A DNA stretch of 64,000 nucleotides, taken from NCBI RefSeq assembly GCF_000337495.1, contig NZ_AOIS01000031.1:1-64000 (forward strand), given 5' to 3'. This DNA is from Haloterrigena salina JCM 13891 (GTDB lineage: Archaea; Halobacteriota; Halobacteria; Halobacteriales; Natrialbaceae). Position numbers and translations under genes: made by a program. Below are positions 26,486-35,086 of this stretch, piece after piece (position 1 is the stretch's first letter; every line of letters begins with the position of its first letter). The notes under the pieces are model-generated. The model did not search any database and was not told the DNA's origin. It saw nothing but the letters and a program-made list of their open reading frames with translations.

Positions 26486-27492
26486 AGTTGAATCGAACTG
26501 TTGGCCCCAATGTCGAGATGATCCGGTTTGCCTCGTACTGTCGTGTTGTCCCCAACGATGCTGACTTCGAGATTCACGCCGAGTAGTTCCGCGTTCCGCC
26601 CGACGATACTGTCTCGGACGAGGCTATTCTCGACCTGCACACCGTCGTCGATGCTTACGTTCGGGCCGACCACGCTGTTCACGATTTCCACGCCCGCGCC
26701 AAAGTCGACAGGTGGAACGACGACAGATTCCTCAAGACCGTTTGACTGGTTCGTCTCGAGGCGGTTGAGGAGTACTCGATTCGCGTCCAGTAGCGTCTCG
26801 GGGCGGCCGCAGTCGTACCAGTTCTCGACGGTGAACGTCGTCAGGTCACAGTCCTGTTCAACCATCCGCTGGAAGGCGTCGGTGAGTTGATACTCGGCGT
26901 CAGCACCCCGGATATCCTCTTCGACGAGCATCTGCAGGGCGTCGAACAGCATCCCGGTGGCTTCAACGATGTAAATGCCACTGATTGCGAGATCCGAGAT
27001 CGGTTCAGACGGCTTCTCGACGAGTTGTTCGATGGTGCCGCGGTCGTTCGTCCCAACGACGCCATAGTGCTCGGGGTTCTCGACTCGCTTGACGCCGATG
27101 CTCCCATCCGTCGGCCGACAGTCGTCGTGGGCATCAAGGAACTGCTTGTAGCCGTTCTCGAACAGCATGTCCCCGAGCGCGATTAACACCGGTTCGCCTC
27201 GGACGGCGGATTCAGCCTGGTAGATACTGTGTCCTAAGCCCTCTGCCCGTTCTTGTTCGACGAAGGTGAATTCGAAGGCGTCGCCGAACAATTCGGTGGC
27301 GTACTCGGTGATTTGGTCCTGCATCGACCCACCGACGACGATGACCACTTCCTCGATGGGGGTCTCGGCAAGCGAGGAGAGGATGTGGCCGAGAATCGGC
27401 TTCCCCGCCAACCGAACCATGGCCTTCGGTTTCGTGTGCGTGTGCGGGTAGAGGCGTGTCCCCTGTCCCGCCGCGGGAATGAGCGCCTTCAT
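26482..27492 (-). CDS. Sugar-1-phosphate nucleotidylyltransferase with left-handed beta-helix tail (AglF-like)
   Basis: It makes a nucleotide sugar, probably UDP-glucose, from NTP and sugar-1-phosphate. The N-terminal signature is IPAAGQGTRLYPHTHTKPK, followed by ALGDMLFENG at the metal site and VEKPSEP. After about residue 245 the sequence becomes hexapeptide repeats (VVGPNVSIDDGVQVENSLV, DSIVGRNAELLGVNLE), giving a beta-helix tail for oligomerisation. At 336 residues the length is usual for archaeal GlmU/RmlA-like enzymes. A TATA-like AGTATTTAATG lies about 30 bases upstream. It is the intact counterpart of the disrupted nucleotidylyltransferase at 29727-30476. Confidence 0.85.
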   Translation of the reverse strand: MKALIPAAGQGTRLYPHTHTKPKAMVRLAGKPILGHILSSLAETPIEEVVIVVGGSMQDQITEYATELFGDAFEFTFVEQERAEGLGHSIYQAESAVRGEPVLIALGDMLFENGYKQFLDAHDDCRPTDGSIGVKRVENPEHYGVVGTNDRGTIEQLVEKPSEPISDLAISGIYIVEATGMLFDALQMLVEEDIRGADAEYQLTDAFQRMVEQDCDLTTFTVENWYDCGRPETLLDANRVLLNRLETNQSNGLEESVVVPPVDFGAGVEIVNSVVGPNVSIDDGVQVENSLVRDSIVGRNAELLGVNLEVSIVGDNTTVRGKPDHLDIGANSSIQL

Positions 27493-27516
27493 GCTCGCAT
27501 CCTCGGATACCGTTCA

Positions 27517-27528
27517 TTAAATACTCCC
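27517..27528 (-). promoter_or_regulatory. TATA-like box for the nucleotidylyltransferase-decarboxylase operon
   Basis: On the minus strand AGTATTTAATGA is centred about 30 bases before the ATG at 27492. It would drive the coupled genes at 27492 and 26485. Confidence 0.45.
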
Positions 27529-27577
27529 GGTTCCCTGCTATCCGATCCCTCGTCACACCGCGAGACTATCCCGCCTT

Positions 27578-28720
27578 TCATTCGAAGGCCTCCCGCAACT
27601 CAGCGTCCACGTCCCACGTCCCATCCGAATCCCCAACCAACAACTCCACACTCGCCCGCAGCAGCGACACCTGCGTGTCGAAAATCGAGTACAGCGCCTG
27701 CACCGGACCGAGCGCGTCTTTCTGTCCGAGGTACGCGAACGCGGTGACCGCAGCAGGCAACACCAGCCCACCTGTTCCGAACAGCGAGAGTGCTGCACCA
27801 GTCCCGACGACGAGCGTCGCCGCCAGCAGCCACGGGGAGATAATCATGAACCACCAGTTGAACGGGAGCACGACCTTGCCGTACTTCCCGTACTTCCCGA
27901 GCGCGTCACGGTGGTGAACCAACAACCGAATCAGCCCCATCCCACGCCTATCTTTCTGCTTGCGGCGCTTCACGAAGTCCGAGAAGCTGGCTTCCATGTA
28001 CTGCACGGCAGGGTCGAAAATCACGCGGCCACCTTGCCGACGAATCTTCAACGCGAGCTCCGTGTCGTCGGCCAGCGAGTTCGGGTCGATTGGCAGCAGC
28101 GCGTCGTTCTCGAATGCGGAGAACGGCCCGTGGAAGATGAGCGTCGAGTCGAGGTGCGACTCCAACTGCTGGATGTGCGACTGCACGCCGCGATATCCGG
28201 ACTCCACTTCACTGCCACCCAAGACTTCTACGTTCCGCCCAGTCACGGCCGCGATGTCGTCGTCTGCGAGATTGGCGGCGGCTTCCCGAAGGACATCGGG
28301 CGCGAGTTTGGAATCGCAGTCGGTCTTCACGACCATCTCGTTCGACGCGGCGGCGTACGCGTCGTTGAGCGCCGGCGCGAGGCCGCGGCGTTCGTCTTCC
28401 TCGAGCAACACCAACTCAGGGGCCTCGAGATCTGCGAAGTACTCCCGAATGATGTCGCGGGTTTCGTCGGTCGACGAGTCGACGACGACGAGCTCGATCT
28501 TCTCCATCGGATAGTCGAGTGCGAGTAAATCGTCGAGTTTCGTCTCGACGATCTGTGCTTCGTTGTACGTCGGGAGTACGATACTGACCGTCGGCTCCGC
28601 GGGCGTTTTCTCGGCGGGCGATCCCTGTGGCCGAATCCACGCGTAGAGTGTGAGATAGCAGAGGTAGGGAAGCGCCGTCACTGTGAGAAGAGAAACGGCA
28701 GCAATTGCAAGCAGGTTCAT
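27578..28720 (-). CDS. Membrane-anchored family 2 glycosyltransferase
   Basis: An N-terminal membrane helix (about residues 5-27) precedes a GT-A domain: VSIVLPTYNEAQIVETKLDDL, VVVDSSTDETRD, the metal-binding motif KTDCDSKL and the acceptor block PNSLADDTELALKIRRQG. R-R-x-Q-x-D-R (KRRKQKDRRG) follows, as in processive or hyaluronan-synthase-like GT2 enzymes. Two or three hydrophobic helices (about 285-345) close the protein. Similar haloarchaeal proteins add the first or later sugars to dolichyl phosphate. It lies at the telomeric-like outer end of the island beside non-coding sequence and then non-glycan genes. Confidence 0.82.
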   Translation of the reverse strand: MNLLAIAAVSLLTVTALPYLCYLTLYAWIRPQGSPAEKTPAEPTVSIVLPTYNEAQIVETKLDDLLALDYPMEKIELVVVDSSTDETRDIIREYFADLEAPELVLLEEDERRGLAPALNDAYAAASNEMVVKTDCDSKLAPDVLREAAANLADDDIAAVTGRNVEVLGGSEVESGYRGVQSHIQQLESHLDSTLIFHGPFSAFENDALLPIDPNSLADDTELALKIRRQGGRVIFDPAVQYMEASFSDFVKRRKQKDRRGMGLIRLLVHHRDALGKYGKYGKVVLPFNWWFMIISPWLLAATLVVGTGAALSLFGTGGLVLPAAVTAFAYLGQKDALGPVQALYSIFDTQVSLLRASVELLVGDSDGTWDVDAELREAFE

Positions 28721-28989
28721 GGAGTTGCCGTTGACAGCGACGGATCAAAACTCCTTCGCTGTCGATATGGACGGGTTAATCCGTTATTATCCAGTCGATC
28801 TAGAAGTCCGACGGGGAGTAGTTGAGACGCCTGTCCGATTCCCGTTGAACTACTCGTTCCGTTCACCTCGGATACCGGCCCTGAGAGGCGTTCGTCAGGT
28901 GGGTGGTAATGCACAGAGCAGATAAGAGGGTCAGAGTCCCGCTATCATTAGTAGAGTCGATTTTTGTGGTGGCGAATGCCCCCCTCTAA

Positions 28990-29163
28990 CTACTCCATAT
29001 CCCAAATTTGCATCATCGGCGTCCTACATTGATCACAGACGACAGCGTCATTTCCCTTGTACTGCCCCCGTACGAGCGATCCCTCATCACAGAACGTACA
29101 GGAACGGTGCTCGAGTCGAGTAAGGAGGTCGGATCCCGAAAGTGACTGTCTAATCGTACTCAT
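28990..29163 (-). CDS. Small zinc-finger protein (HVO_A0556-type)
   Basis: A 57-residue protein with two CxxC pairs: SCTFCDEGSLVRG and VVCDQCRTPMMQIW. The spacing and the G-x-Y-K-G-N-D-A-V-V block match small haloarchaeal zinc fingers of the HVO_A0556 type. The ATG at 29163 (MSTIRQSLSG) and a TAG stop at 28990 define it. The function of this family is not known to me; such micro-proteins are often regulatory. It stands alone between the glycan island and the small gene at 29297. Confidence 0.8.
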   Translation of the reverse strand: MSTIRQSLSGSDLLTRLEHRSCTFCDEGSLVRGQYKGNDAVVCDQCRTPMMQIWDME

Positions 29164-29296
29164 TTAGAGAGGAATTCATCATATGCATCAAGTACTTTTT
29201 GGCTATGTGATCTTTACAGACTCGAGAAACCGGGCTGTGGATCACGCCAAACTGTCATTCCAAATTCGTCGCAGATAGGCTCCCTCGAGAGTTACT

Positions 29297-29551
29297 TCAT
29301 GACTCGAGTCGCTCCGTCGCCCATTTGGACAGTCGCGTCCACCCCGAGTCGCGCTCCGTGCGTTCGATGTAGCGCTCGAGGGTCAGCTCCGAATTCCGAC
29401 GCCACTCGGTCGGGATCGCACCGGCGAGACCGTAGTCGTACTGCGTCTCGGGTTCCCGAAAGACGGTGTCGGTCGTTTCGTCGTAGTAGTCGAGATAGCC
29501 GTCTGCACGAATACCGATAAGTCGGAGTTCGGAGTCGTCGGTCGCGGTCAT
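29297..29551 (-). CDS. Small haloarchaeal protein of unknown function
   Basis: An 84-residue acidic protein. LIGIRADGYLDYYDETTDTVF looks like a beta hairpin, followed by TEWRRNSELTLERYIERTERDSGW and a short amphipathic end. I do not recognise the family. The composition (acidic, GC-rich wobble) supports a real gene. No cysteines, signal peptide or membrane helix are visible. It is divergent from the broken nucleotidylyltransferase at 29727. Confidence 0.55.
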   Translation of the reverse strand: MTATDDSELRLIGIRADGYLDYYDETTDTVFREPETQYDYGLAGAIPTEWRRNSELTLERYIERTERDSGWTRLSKWATERLES

Positions 29552-29726
29552 TTCGGACCACCGTTCCGTCGATTCTGTTCGAGGGATTCCATGAGCGTTG
29601 CCTCCTCACGAGTGTAGTCTGCCAAAGGTTTTCCAGAAGGATGGGTCCGAAAACAGTGTCTCTCCGAAGCTCCGTTCGCTCGATTACTCGAAGAAATATC
29701 CCCGCAGATGAGGAGTTCCTGATCGT

Positions 29727-30476
29727 ATGCAAGCAGTCGTGCTGGCTGTGGGCAAGGGCGATCGCCTCCGGCCGCTGACCGACGACAAGCCGAAGGCGCT
29801 CGTCGAGGTCGACGGGACGCCGCACATCGAGGACGTCTTCGACAACCTCCTCGAGCTCGGCGTCACGAAATTAGTCGTCGTCGTCGGCTACCAGAAGGAA
29901 CAGATCATCGAACGCTACGGCGACGAGTACGAGGGCATTCCCATCACCTACGCCCACCAGCGCGAGCAACTCGGCCTCGCACACGCCATCCTGCAGGCCG
30001 AGCCTCACGTCGACGACGATTTCGTCCTTATGCTCGGCGACAACGTCTTCCGCGCCAATCTCGCGGACTTCGTTAATCGCTAGCGGGAGGACCGCGCCGA
30101 CGCCGCCTTTCTCGTCGAGGAGGTCCCCTACGAGGAGGCTTCCCGCTACGGCGTCCTCGACACCTACGAGTACGGCGAGATCGTCGAGGTCGTCGAGAAG
30201 CCCGACGATCCGCCGTCCAATATCGTCATGACCGGCTTCTACACGTTCACGCCGGCGATCTTCCACGCCTGTCACCTCGTCCAGCCCAGCGACCGCGGTG
30301 AGTACGAACTCCCCGACGCGATCGACCTGCTCATCCAATCGGGTCGAACCATCGACGCAATCCGCATGGACGGCTGGCGGGTCGACGTCGGCTATCCCGA
30401 GGACCGGGAGAAAGTCGAAGAACGATTACAGGAGCAAACCGACGCCGAGAGCGAGGCATTGACGACTGTCGAGTGA
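29727..30476 (+). pseudogene. Sugar-1-phosphate nucleotidylyltransferase (AglF-like) broken by a nonsense codon
   Basis: The N-terminal part starts MQAVVLAVGKGDRLRPLTDDKPK, with AHAILQAEP and LMLGDNVFRANL. At 30081-30083 a TAG interrupts LADFVNR-stop-REDRADAAFLVEE; CAG (Gln) would fit, a C-to-T change. The remainder (YGVLDTYEYGEIVEVVEKP, MTGFYTFTPAIF, DGWRVDVGYPEDREKV) stays in the same frame to 30476, giving a former length of about 249 residues. The nucleotide-binding signature also deviates, reading GKGDR where GxGTR is usual. Its GC-rich character matches the decayed genes at 6.8-9.4 kb, suggesting they belonged to one older glycosylation locus. Confidence 0.85.
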
Positions 30477-30739
30477 GAATGCAAATTTCGTTTCCGTCTC
30501 AAGGCTCGACGCGTTCGGATCACCGCTCGGTCGCTGGGGCTCGTGTGACTGGGACGGTCGGTGTCGTCGCACGAGCGCTCGAAGACGGACTCGATGCGAC
30601 CGACGGGAAAGAGTTCGTCTACCGAATCGATAGTTACGGACTACACGCGACTGGGGAGCTCCGAGAGAAAGAGCTCAATCTCCTAGAAGAGCAGCTGAAA
30701 CGTGGGAATTGTAGTAAAGCCTTCGAGTCCCGGACCGCC

Positions 30740-31285
30740 TCACCATGGTTCGTTCTTCAGACCCAGTTTGTACGCGATCATGTTCGTCGTGACGTGAAGG
30801 ATCGGCGTCAGGATCACGACGACGGCGACGACCGCCCACGTGAAGACGTTAAAGAACCACTCCGGAGCCAACAGCGCGGTCAGGGGGAGCGAGACGACGA
30901 CGAAGTCCAGTTGATCGAGGCCGGGGAACATCGCGCCGCGCTGGCGGCCGGTGCGTCGCTTCAGAAATGACGCGAGGATATCGCCGAGCATGGCCCCGCC
31001 GGCGAGTCCCAGCGCGGCGAGGGGTGCGAACTCGGGAACCTTCATGCCAGTCGCGTCGCTGACGCCGGGCGCGAGCACCGTCAGCAGACCCGCAAGCACG
31101 AGACCGGCGGTGATCCCGGCGGCGGTGCCCCGCCAGGTCTTCCCGTCGCCCAGCATGCGCTTGTCGCCCCACGTCCGGCCGCCGTCGATCGGTCGTCCGC
31201 CGCCGGCCAACACCGCGGCGTTGTTGGGAACGTAAGCGGGCAACATCGCCCAGAACGCGATCACGATTGTCTCGAGGATTGCCAT
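30740..31285 (-). CDS. carS: CDP-archaeol synthase (CarS)
   Basis: It activates digeranylgeranylglyceryl phosphate with CTP, the step before polar head group addition in archaeal membrane lipids. The protein is polytopic with the family signature AYVPNNAAVLAGGG, then DGKTWRGTAAGITAG and GGAMLGDILASFLKRRTGRQRG, and ends in a helix plus NMIAYKLGLKNEPW. Length (181 residues) is normal. I chose the ATG at 31285 (MAILETIVIAFW), directly before the first membrane helix; a longer frame to 31375 adds 30 unrelated residues. Confidence 0.9.
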   Translation of the reverse strand: MAILETIVIAFWAMLPAYVPNNAAVLAGGGRPIDGGRTWGDKRMLGDGKTWRGTAAGITAGLVLAGLLTVLAPGVSDATGMKVPEFAPLAALGLAGGAMLGDILASFLKRRTGRQRGAMFPGLDQLDFVVVSLPLTALLAPEWFFNVFTWAVVAVVVILTPILHVTTNMIAYKLGLKNEPW

Positions 31286-31464
31286 ATCCGCCGGAACGAA
31301 CCCGGGTCTCTTAACCGCCGGTGGTTTGCAGCGAACGGGCGAGTCGACGAGTCCCTGCGGGTCCCGTGACGGCACGGCCCTTCACGGCCTCGTCAACGTG
31401 TCCCAAAATCGCTCCCGTTTTGCCCCATTCATGAACAGTATCCGTATCTACCATACACGAAAAA

Positions 31465-31472
31465 CTTTTAGC
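31465..31472 (+). promoter_or_regulatory. TATA-like box upstream of the ectoine hydrolase gene
   Basis: CTTTTAGC lies about 40 bases before the ATG at 31508, consistent with a transcript having a leader of roughly a dozen bases. The adjacent AT-rich stretch from 31440 contains a CCATACACG segment that could be part of an operator. Confidence 0.35.
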
Positions 31473-31507
31473 ACTCCTCGTCGAGCCTCTTCGTAGGTCC
31501 TGTTACC

Positions 31508-32686
31508 ATGTCCCGAGATATTTTCGACGACGCCGAATACGAACGTCGGGTCTCCCGGACGAAAGAGCGATTGGGCGAGGAGGATCTCGACGCGATCGTC
31601 GTCTCTAATCCGGCCAACATGAACTACCTCACCGGCTACGACGGCTGGTCGTTCTACGTCCACCAGGCGGTCGTCGTCACGCCCGACCGCGACGAGCCGG
31701 TCTGGATCGGCCGCGACATGGACGGCGGCGGCGCTCGAGCGACCACGTCCCTCTCCGACGAGAGCATCCGCGCCTACAGCGACGACCACGTCCACTCGCC
31801 CCACGACCTCCATCCGATGGACTACGTCGCGGGCGTCCTCGAGGAACTCGACGTCGCGGACGGCCGCATCGGCCTCGAGATGGACGCCGCTTACTTCACC
31901 GCGAAGTCCTACACGCGCCTGCAGGAGAACCTCCCCGAGGCCGAGTTCGAGGACGCGACGCTGCTGGTCGGCTGGGTGCGAATCAAGAAGTCCGAACAGG
32001 AGCTCGAGTACATGCGCGAGGCCGCACGCATCTCCGAGAACGCGATGCAGGCGGGACTGGACGCCATCGAGGAGGGCGTCCCGGAGTACGAGGCCGCCAG
32101 GGAGATCTACGACGCCCTCATCGCGGGCACCGACGAGTACGGCGGGGATTACCCGTCGATCGTTCCGCTGATGCCATCCGGCGACCACACCGACACGCCC
32201 CACCTGACCTGGACCGACCGCGAGTTCGAGGACGGCGACCCGGTCATCATCGAACTCTCGGGCTGTCGCCACCGCTACCACTCGCCGCTGGCGCGGACGA
32301 CCTTCGTCGGCGATCCGCCCGCCGAACTCGAGGAGACCGCCGACATCGTCGTCGAGGGGATCGAGGCCGCACTCGACGCCGTCGAACCGGGCGTCACCTG
32401 CGAGTCGGTCGAGAAGGCCTGGCGCGAGACGATCGCCCAGTACGGCCTCGAGAAGGAGGACCGCATCGGCTACTCGATGGGGCTGGGCTACCCGCCGGAC
32501 TGGGGCGAACACACCGCCAGCATCCGCCCCGGCGACGAGACCGTCCTCGAGGAGGACATGACGTTCCACATGATTCCGGGCATCTGGACCGAGGCGGTCG
32601 GCATGGAGATCAGCGAGACGTTCCGCGTCACGAGCAACGGTGCGGAGACGCTGGCGGACTTCCCCCGGCAACTGTTCACGACCTAA
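31508..32686 (+). CDS. doeA: Ectoine hydrolase (DoeA/EutD type, M24 fold)
   Basis: DoeA opens the ectoine ring to N-acetyl-diaminobutyrate. The 392-residue protein has the creatinase-like N-domain (NYLTGYDGWSFYVHQAVVV, HPMDYVAGVLEEL) and the pita-bread C-domain. Family blocks are GGDYPSIVPLMPSGDHTDTP, HLTW, IIELSGCRHRYHSPLARTTF, YSMGLGYPPDWGEHT and FPRQLF at the end. The M24 metal ligands are not conserved: the D-x-G...S-D-x-T-R pattern reads E-L-S...S-P-L-A-R and the GHGIG block reads GLGYPP. This fits DoeA, where the Glu of the IELSG block (Glu249) is the expected nucleophile by analogy with bacterial EutD. Plain Xaa-Pro peptidase is therefore unlikely. Glutamate dehydrogenase follows 63 bases downstream. 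Confidence 0.8.
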   Translation: MSRDIFDDAEYERRVSRTKERLGEEDLDAIVVSNPANMNYLTGYDGWSFYVHQAVVVTPDRDEPVWIGRDMDGGGARATTSLSDESIRAYSDDHVHSPHDLHPMDYVAGVLEELDVADGRIGLEMDAAYFTAKSYTRLQENLPEAEFEDATLLVGWVRIKKSEQELEYMREAARISENAMQAGLDAIEEGVPEYEAAREIYDALIAGTDEYGGDYPSIVPLMPSGDHTDTPHLTWTDREFEDGDPVIIELSGCRHRYHSPLARTTFVGDPPAELEETADIVVEGIEAALDAVEPGVTCESVEKAWRETIAQYGLEKEDRIGYSMGLGYPPDWGEHTASIRPGDETVLEEDMTFHMIPGIWTEAVGMEISETFRVTSNGAETLADFPRQLFTT

Positions 32687-32749
32687 CCCGACCCACACCG
32701 ACCATGGTACCGTCGACATACTACTGTCACCGATCTCACTAGCCGATAG

Positions 32750-34039
32750 ATGACTACGACACCCCCAGAAGAGGCCGAGGCCGGATCGGACAACGCCCCA
32801 GCATCAGCGCTCGTCACGGCGCGCCGCCAACTCGAGCGGGCGGCGACCCACGTCGACGTCGATTCCGGCGTCGTCGAGCGATTAAAACACCCGACCAGGG
32901 TCCAGCAGGTCTCGGTGCCCCTCGAGCGCGAGGACGGCTCCGTCGACGTCTTCACCGGCTACCGGGCCCAACACGACGACGTTCGCGGCCCGTACAAGGG
33001 CGGCCTGCGCTTCCATCCCGAAGTCGACGCCGAGGAGTGCACCGGGCTCTCGATGTGGATGACTTGGAAGTGCGCCGTGATGGACATCCCCTTCGGCGGC
33101 GGGAAGGGCGGCGTCGCCGTCGACCCGAAGCAACTGACCGCGGACGAGACCGAACGGCTCACTCGCCGATTCGCCGAGGAACTGCGCGACGTCGTCGGGC
33201 CGACGAAGGACGTCCCCGCGCCGGACATGGGCACCGACGCCCAGACGATGGCCTGGTTCATGGACGCCTACTCGATGCAGCAAGGCGAGACCATCCCCGG
33301 CGTCGTCACCGGCAAACCGCCCGTCATCGGCGGCTCCTACGGCCGCGAGGAGGCGCCCGGTCGCTCGACCGCCATCGCCGCCCGCGAGGCAGTCAACTAC
33401 TACGACCGCGACCTCGAGGAGACGACCGTCGCCGTGCAGGGCTTCGGTAGCGTCGGCGCGAACGCGGCGCGCCTGCTCGAGGACTGGGACGCGACCGTCG
33501 TCGCCGTGAGCGACGTGAACGGCGCGATCTACGATCCCGACGGGCTCGACACGCACGCGGTTCCGACCCACGAGGAGGAGCCCGAAGCCGTCCTCGAGCA
33601 GGACGCCCCCGAAACCCTCTCCAACGAGGCGATCCTCGAGCTCGACGTCGACGTGCTGATCCCCGCGGCCGTCGGCAACGTCATCACCGCGGACAACGCC
33701 GACGCGATCGACGCGGACATCGTCGTCGAAGGCGCCAACGGCCCGACCACGTTCGCCGCCGACGCCATCCTCGCGGAGCGCGACGTCCACGTCATCCCGG
33801 ACATCCTCGCCAACGCCGGCGGCGTCACCGTGAGCTACTTCGAGTGGCTTCAGGACATCAACCGCCGGCAGTGGTCCCTCGAGCGCGTTAACGAGGAACT
33901 CGAGGAGCACATGCTCGAGGCGTGGGCCGACGTCCGCGAAGAGGTCGAAGAGAAGGACCTGACGTGGCGCGACGCCGCCTACGTCGTCGCGCTCTCGCGG
34001 ATCGCCGAGGCGAAGGCGACGCGCGGACTCTGGCCGTAA
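32750..34039 (+). CDS. gdhB: Glutamate dehydrogenase (Glu/Leu/Phe/Val family)
   Basis: It interconverts glutamate and 2-oxoglutarate plus ammonia. Substrate-binding blocks are [15 protein letters not shown] and the catalytic [18 protein letters not shown], followed by [14 protein letters not shown]. The Rossmann domain begins at [15 protein letters not shown]. Length (429 residues) is standard. It lies 63 bases after the ectoine hydrolase on the same strand. In this setting it could regenerate 2-oxoglutarate, the amino acceptor for the two class III aminotransferases nearby. The cofactor (NAD or NADP) cannot be assigned from what I see. Confidence 0.92.
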   Translation: MTTTPPEEAEAGSDNAPASALVTARRQLERAATHVDVDSGVVERLKHPTRVQQVSVPLEREDGSVDVFTGYRAQHDDVRGPYKGGLRFHPEVDAEECTGLSMWMTWKCAVMDIPFGGGKGGVAVDPKQLTADETERLTRRFAEELRDVVGPTKDVPAPDMGTDAQTMAWFMDAYSMQQGETIPGVVTGKPPVIGGSYGREEAPGRSTAIAAREAVNYYDRDLEETTVAVQGFGSVGANAARLLEDWDATVVAVSDVNGAIYDPDGLDTHAVPTHEEEPEAVLEQDAPETLSNEAILELDVDVLIPAAVGNVITADNADAIDADIVVEGANGPTTFAADAILAERDVHVIPDILANAGGVTVSYFEWLQDINRRQWSLERVNEELEEHMLEAWADVREEVEEKDLTWRDAAYVVALSRIAEAKATRGLWP

Positions 34040-34711
34040 GTCGTTCGCGTCGGGTTTTCGGATTCCGTTTCAATGCCGTATCGCGCACGATCCGCTTGCA
34101 GCCGCGTCTATCAGTAGACATCACTGAGCTCCCTGTCCCACTTCGGCTACACAACTCCGGATCGAAACGCCGACGTGCGGTGGCGCGCGCTGGGACGTGA
34201 CGAACAGATCGTGAGTCTCGTCACAAAGTCGCGCGAGGGATGAGTGAGCGACTGCAGGGAGTGAACGAATCGGTTGGGGAGGATGTGGTAAACCCTCGCC
34301 GCCAGCCGTAGCAGAACATTTCGTTTTCACGTCCACGTTCGAACGACTCCGTTCAATAACTGAATAGCTGCTCGCAATATGTTGGGATAGAACTCCTGTC
34401 TTGCTACCGTGGCAACGGGGAGTACCACGACCTCCCCAGCCGATTCTCTCACTCCGTTCGCTCATCCACAGACAGAGCAAGCTCTGACAAGCCTTCGCTC
34501 GTGAAACTCGCGAAGACCTCGCACGGTTTCGGGACGCGATTCATCAACGACTCACTGCGTCCCAGCGCGCGCCACCCAGCATCGGATGGGTCGCCAGAAG
34601 CGATGGGGAGGGTTCCGTATGAACCAGACGAACGGTGATTCTACAACACGCCAGTTGTCATACGATTACCGCGAGCGAAAGCGTGATCAGTCCGATGGTT
34701 GAAACTTCGAC
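34040..34711. other. Gene-free stretch containing an inverted-repeat element
   Basis: No convincing protein is encoded here. The stretch holds the palindromic element at 34179-34576 described separately, followed by about 130 bases with an AT-richer segment leading to the small gene at 34712. Confidence 0.6.
34179..34576. repeat. 398-base inverted-repeat element (copies A and B of a dispersed repeat)
   Basis: The ends are a perfect 18-base inverted repeat (GGTGGCGCGCGCTGGGAC at 34179-34196 and its complement at 34559-34576). Imperfect arms extend inward: the left arm, read on the minus strand, and the right arm both contain CCTCCCCA-x-CCGATT, TTCACTC or CTCACTC, and CTCATCC. The right arm also has a small hairpin, CGTGG-loop-CCACG with CAACGGGGAGTA in the loop (about 34408-34429). 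No transposase frame is present. A third, single copy lies at 42055-42208. It may be a MITE-like element or ends left by an IS200/IS605-type element; the family is not identified. Confidence 0.75.
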
Positions 34712-35044
34712 ATGGCCAGCCTCACTGGATACCTCACGAAGGGATTCGAACTCGCCGCCGCGGTCGGCACCCTCGAGGTCGCCCGCCAGACCGACCGAGG
34801 CGTCGACCGCGAGTACCTCGTGCTGGGCTTCAGCCTCGGCATGGCGTACCGAATCCTCGAGGGGGAGTACGTCGGCCGGTTCCGGGAACACCCGCTGCGA
34901 TACCTGACCGTCCTGTCGCTGTGGCTCGCGATCACGCGGGCCGTCCTCCCGATGGACGACGAGTCGGGCAACTACTCGGTCGGGAGCGGCGTCGGCATCG
35001 GCTCGCTGGTCTTCGATGTCGTCGACCGAAAGCGGAAGTCGTAG
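34712..35044 (+). CDS. Small haloarchaeal protein of unknown function
   Basis: A 110-residue protein starting MASLTGYLTKGFELAAAVG, with a helical region and one moderately hydrophobic segment (RYLTVLSLWLAITRAVL). An acidic linker and a basic end (DVVDRKRKS) follow. I do not recognise the family. The GC-rich wobble bias supports a coding gene. It may associate with the membrane. No link to its neighbours is evident. Confidence 0.6.
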   Translation: MASLTGYLTKGFELAAAVGTLEVARQTDRGVDREYLVLGFSLGMAYRILEGEYVGRFREHPLRYLTVLSLWLAITRAVLPMDDESGNYSVGSGVGIGSLVFDVVDRKRKS

Positions 35045-35086
35045 CCAGCCGGAACTGTCCTCGAGTCCCCACGTCACTGACTCGAG

